A stretch of 64,000 bases of DNA. It comes from JAMQKA01 sp043951865. GTDB taxonomy: Bacteria > Bacteroidota > Rhodothermia > Balneolales > Balneolaceae. Positions 61,802-64,000 of the stretch are shown one piece after another. Each line of letters begins with the position of its first letter. The first letter of the stretch is position 1. Position numbers and translations under genes: made by a program. Under the pieces are notes generated by a model. It had not been told where the DNA came from, did no database searches, and saw nothing but the letters and a program-made list of their open reading frames with translations. The stretch covers positions 98,886 to 162,885 of the forward strand of contig NZ_JBINJF010000009.1 in assembly GCF_043951865.1 (NCBI RefSeq). Reading direction: 5' to 3'.

Positions 61802-63064
61802 TTATTTTTTTTCAGCCGTTTTTTCTCTAAACAGCATAAATCCAAGCACGGCAACGGCTAACACGCTAACCCCCAGCAGGTAGGCCAGCAGATTGGATTC
61901 CGGTTTTGCAACTGTCGCCCACTGGTTTGTTTTCTGGTCAATTGTTGCGATCTGGGCGCTGGTCAAAATCTCCGCCTGTATAATGCCGGGGGTCCACTGC
62001 CCCTTCACGCGATGGTTCCAAAAGTCGGAAAAACGGGAAAAATCCTGGTAGGTTTTCTCACCCGAGTCCTGCTTGCTCTGGGTAAAGCCCTGCTCAACAT
62101 ATGTATTCAATGCCTCATACAGTGAGTTGGGATCATCAAATTTTTTCAGTTCTATATCCGCTTCTTTAAACGACTGGTTCAGGGAGGTCCACAGCCGTTC
62201 GTTGAGGGCTTGCTCCCAACGCAGGGCAGCCTGCTGTATCTCCGATTCAGTCTGCCGCGGATTTACGCTGTACGCTTCGGAAAATTTGCTTCCCACGGTC
62301 TCCCACATCTGCGCAAACTCTTCCTGCACTTTCTTCATCCTGAGATAGTCTCCCGTACCCAGTTCCGAATTTGATTCCAGCAGCTGCATGCTTTCAGAAG
62401 GAATGGTTCGAATCATAGTCAATGGACTCCGATCGGTTTTCAGGCGATTTTCGGAGCGGATCTGCTCCAAATCTCCGATTGAAGCGATCTCCATGTTCTG
62501 ATAGGTTACTATGACGGAATCGATAAACGAGAGGATCAGTGCATCCCGGCGTTCCAGGCTTTCCCGGTAATTTCGCAGCTGACCGGAGAGTTCTTTTTCG
62601 CTGGCCACAGAGTTTTGGACGGCGGCTTGCAGGGAATCTGCACGGGCATTCAGCCGGGCAAGCCTGTCTCCATAACGGTCCAATTGCTCGTCAAGCTGGT
62701 TCAGTTTTGCCTCCTGGCGTGCAATCCTGGCCAGGTTATTGTACGCGATACGTGCCCTGTTTTTAAGTTCGGTAATCTGCTCTTCGAAGGTGGCCGGATA
62801 GATCGCTTTATTGATTAACGCCGCATGTTCGGCATAAAAACTCTCCAGCGAGTCTATGCGTCCACCTGTTTCCCTGGCTTCTGCCTGACTGCTTACCTCG
62901 TCAAGTTCTGCTTTTACTGACTGGACTGCCGCCCGGTACTCCTGCTGTATCTGGTAGTCCGACTGTATTTCCTGGGCGCAAAGCACTCCCGAGACAGTAA
63001 ATACCATGATCCATGAGGCCAATATCGTACCGATACCTTCAGCTCTGAATGCTTTTATCTTCAT
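61802..63064 (-). CDS. Coiled-coil membrane protein of unknown function
   Basis: 420 residues from the ATG at 63064, which lies one base after the stop of the lipoprotein gene; a longer reading from 63100 overlaps that gene. A signal/anchor (about 9-30, ending VLCAQ) precedes an extended Gln/Glu/Ala/Arg-rich coiled-coil (about 35-190), a mixed region with FSRFSDFWNHRVKGQWTPG near 345, and a C-terminal transmembrane helix (about 395-413) followed by a short basic tail. Envelope location is likely, with the body outside the inner membrane. No family recognised. Confidence 0.7.
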   Translation of the reverse strand: MKIKAFRAEGIGTILASWIMVFTVSGVLCAQEIQSDYQIQQEYRAAVQSVKAELDEVSSQAEARETGGRIDSLESFYAEHAALINKAIYPATFEEQITELKNRARIAYNNLARIARQEAKLNQLDEQLDRYGDRLARLNARADSLQAAVQNSVASEKELSGQLRNYRESLERRDALILSFIDSVIVTYQNMEIASIGDLEQIRSENRLKTDRSPLTMIRTIPSESMQLLESNSELGTGDYLRMKKVQEEFAQMWETVGSKFSEAYSVNPRQTESEIQQAALRWEQALNERLWTSLNQSFKEADIELKKFDDPNSLYEALNTYVEQGFTQSKQDSGEKTYQDFSRFSDFWNHRVKGQWTPGIIQAEILTSAQIATIDQKTNQWATVAKPESNLLAYLLGVSVLAVAVLGFMLFREKTAEKK

Positions 63065-63065
63065 A

Positions 63066-63563
63066 TCAGTTTTCCTCCCTGCTTGCAAGTTCGTTGTCAT
63101 TTTCCAGTATCCCCTGCTCAGTCAGCCTGTAACTCTCGCTGGTTTTCCTGTCCAGCAACTGTACATAGGCCTCCCGTTGATTAAAGGCGGGCTCTTCGAT
63201 CCCCTCCTCATCAATATTAATCTCTCTTTTCAACGTCAATTTATGCTTTTCCGGCGCCATCACGTATACATTGGAGTAGCCGGGGGCGGTGATGTAGTAA
63301 AACCCCTGCTTCCCTCGAATAAGTCGTACCTGCCGGGTGGCGACAGCGCTGCTGTCCCCGGTCTCAGCAAATTGCAGGGGCAGAATATTAAAGCTGAGTC
63401 CATGCTGTACATCAACCACTGTACCCTCTTCATCAGGTGTCAGCACAGATTCGATCGGCTGCGCGTAATTTACGTCGCTAATCACCAGGGACTGTTTGCA
63501 TCCCGCAACCAACAGCAGCAAACCAGTTAACCATACAGGAAGAGCGTGTAACGAGTATTTCAT
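63066..63563 (-). CDS. Lipoprotein of unknown function
   Basis: 165 residues. Lipobox LLLVAGC (Cys22). The rest is a small beta-rich domain (ISDVNYAQPIESVLTPDEEG, then QGFYYITAPGYSNVYVMAPE) and an acidic end. No family is recognised. The coiled-coil membrane protein begins one base later on the same strand, so the two should act together at the envelope. Confidence 0.65.
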   Translation of the reverse strand: MKYSLHALPVWLTGLLLLVAGCKQSLVISDVNYAQPIESVLTPDEEGTVVDVQHGLSFNILPLQFAETGDSSAVATRQVRLIRGKQGFYYITAPGYSNVYVMAPEKHKLTLKREINIDEEGIEEPAFNQREAYVQLLDRKTSESYRLTEQGILENDNELASREEN

Positions 63564-64000
63564 ATTTCCGTCTTTCGTGTGAATGGGTTAAAATGAATCG
63601 ATTTCAATCACTTATAGACAACTTTTCGACAAAATGTTCCGGCATTGCCGACCAGAATCGGTATGAGATGCAATTGCAATATTTATCTGTTCAGAATTAT
63701 CCGCTGCCTGTTCCTCCGGGAAAAGTTGTAACCCGGGCGCACAAGGTCAGGCAGAATAGCGAAGAGATACGAAGTGGCGATCCAGGTATCGAGCTGTATC
63801 CTGCTGCTCTAAAAGAGGCGACTTTCTTCAGCAAAACAGTATCCACGATAATTAGTCCGGATTTCTCGCCAAGAAATTGGTTTTTCAGCAAGGCGAAGGG
63901 CAAAGGGCCGCGCAGACGTACGTTGGTACGTTGAGCAGGTGATTTGTCCTTCAACGCAGCTGAAAGGCCCATTTCGCAGCCTGTTACAGACTGTAATGAT
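63564..64000. other. Window end: intergenic sequence with a family 2 repeat
   Basis: 437 bases. No gene is supported. An open frame on the plus strand (63593-63934) runs into the repeat and has no family. The last part is the family 2 copy at 63856-63980. Confidence 0.5.
63856..63980 (+). repeat. Dispersed palindromic repeat family 2, copy 2
   Basis: 125 bases aligned in the same orientation with 15974-16098. Nested inverted arms TTTCAGC/GCTGAAA, AAGGGCAAA/TTTGTCCTT (one G-T pair) and ACGTAC-GTTG-GTACGT. Changes relative to copy 1 keep the pairing, pointing to selection for the folded form. Confidence 0.75.

Noticed and set aside
63593..63934. Open frame of 113 codons near the right edge
   Set aside because: Its C-terminal third is the family 2 repeat read through, and the rest resembles nothing known.

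Overview
The window is ordinary chromosomal DNA, near 50% GC, from a Gram-negative bacterium of the Bacteroidota/Rhodothermota/Balneolota assemblage; Balneolota-like is my best guess. Signs of this are a TonB-dependent receptor, many lipoproteins and outer-membrane barrels, DUF5777, YceI and PSCyt-like proteins, a sigma factor followed by an anti-sigma/porin hybrid, frequent TTG and GTG starts, weak Shine-Dalgarno sequences and one promoter of the TTG-N20-TAnnTTTG type. The lineage rests on remembered family resemblance only. I see no rRNA, tRNA, CRISPR array, prophage or intact insertion sequence.

Layout. 1-4786 (minus): greA, ugd, a NUDIX hydrolase, an outer-membrane barrel and a caspase-like lipoprotein, probably one operon. 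4934-15973 (plus): housekeeping genes (a TrmH-type methyltransferase, metG, an NSS transporter, efp-accB-accC-gcvH, guaA, a TPR/periplasmic-binding protein). 16216-22345 (minus): mltG, a barrel, a membrane SpoIIE-type phosphatase and a DUF4097 protein. 22660-27721 (plus): an ECF sigma factor with an anti-sigma/barrel hybrid, then a set of exported redox-type proteins. 27811-32879 (minus): small membrane proteins and a signalling block (degenerate HD-GYP, REC-GAF, REC-histidine kinase). 33161-42449: a TonB receptor, a KGPDC/HPS-type decarboxylase, two sugar-dehydrogenase/lactonase-type proteins, a PagL-like deacylase and an exported MsrB. 42878-50695: an oxidative, non-phosphorylating sugar-acid pathway (SDR, FAH hydrolase, SDR, lactonase, IlvD-type dehydratase) facing a translationally coupled kinase/enolase-paralogue pair. 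50756-54741 (minus): an NTF2-like lipoprotein, coaE, nadB and prfB with its programmed frameshift. 55248-57068: btaA-btaB for betaine lipid. 58396-61086 (minus): rimB-like protease, rimK, an aspartoacylase-like hydrolase and a DUF952 protein. 61327-63563: membrane and coiled-coil proteins.

Two families of short dispersed repeats lie between genes. Family 1 (about 115-120 bp, ends resembling AGGCCTTTGCA/TTTGCAAAGCCT) has copies at 12211, 26142 and 46245 and a probable divergent relative at 37252. Family 2 (125 bp) has copies at 15974 and 63856, and the two copies preserve a long nested hairpin through compensating base changes. With the divergent enolase/kinase pair, these repeats are the least explained parts of the window.
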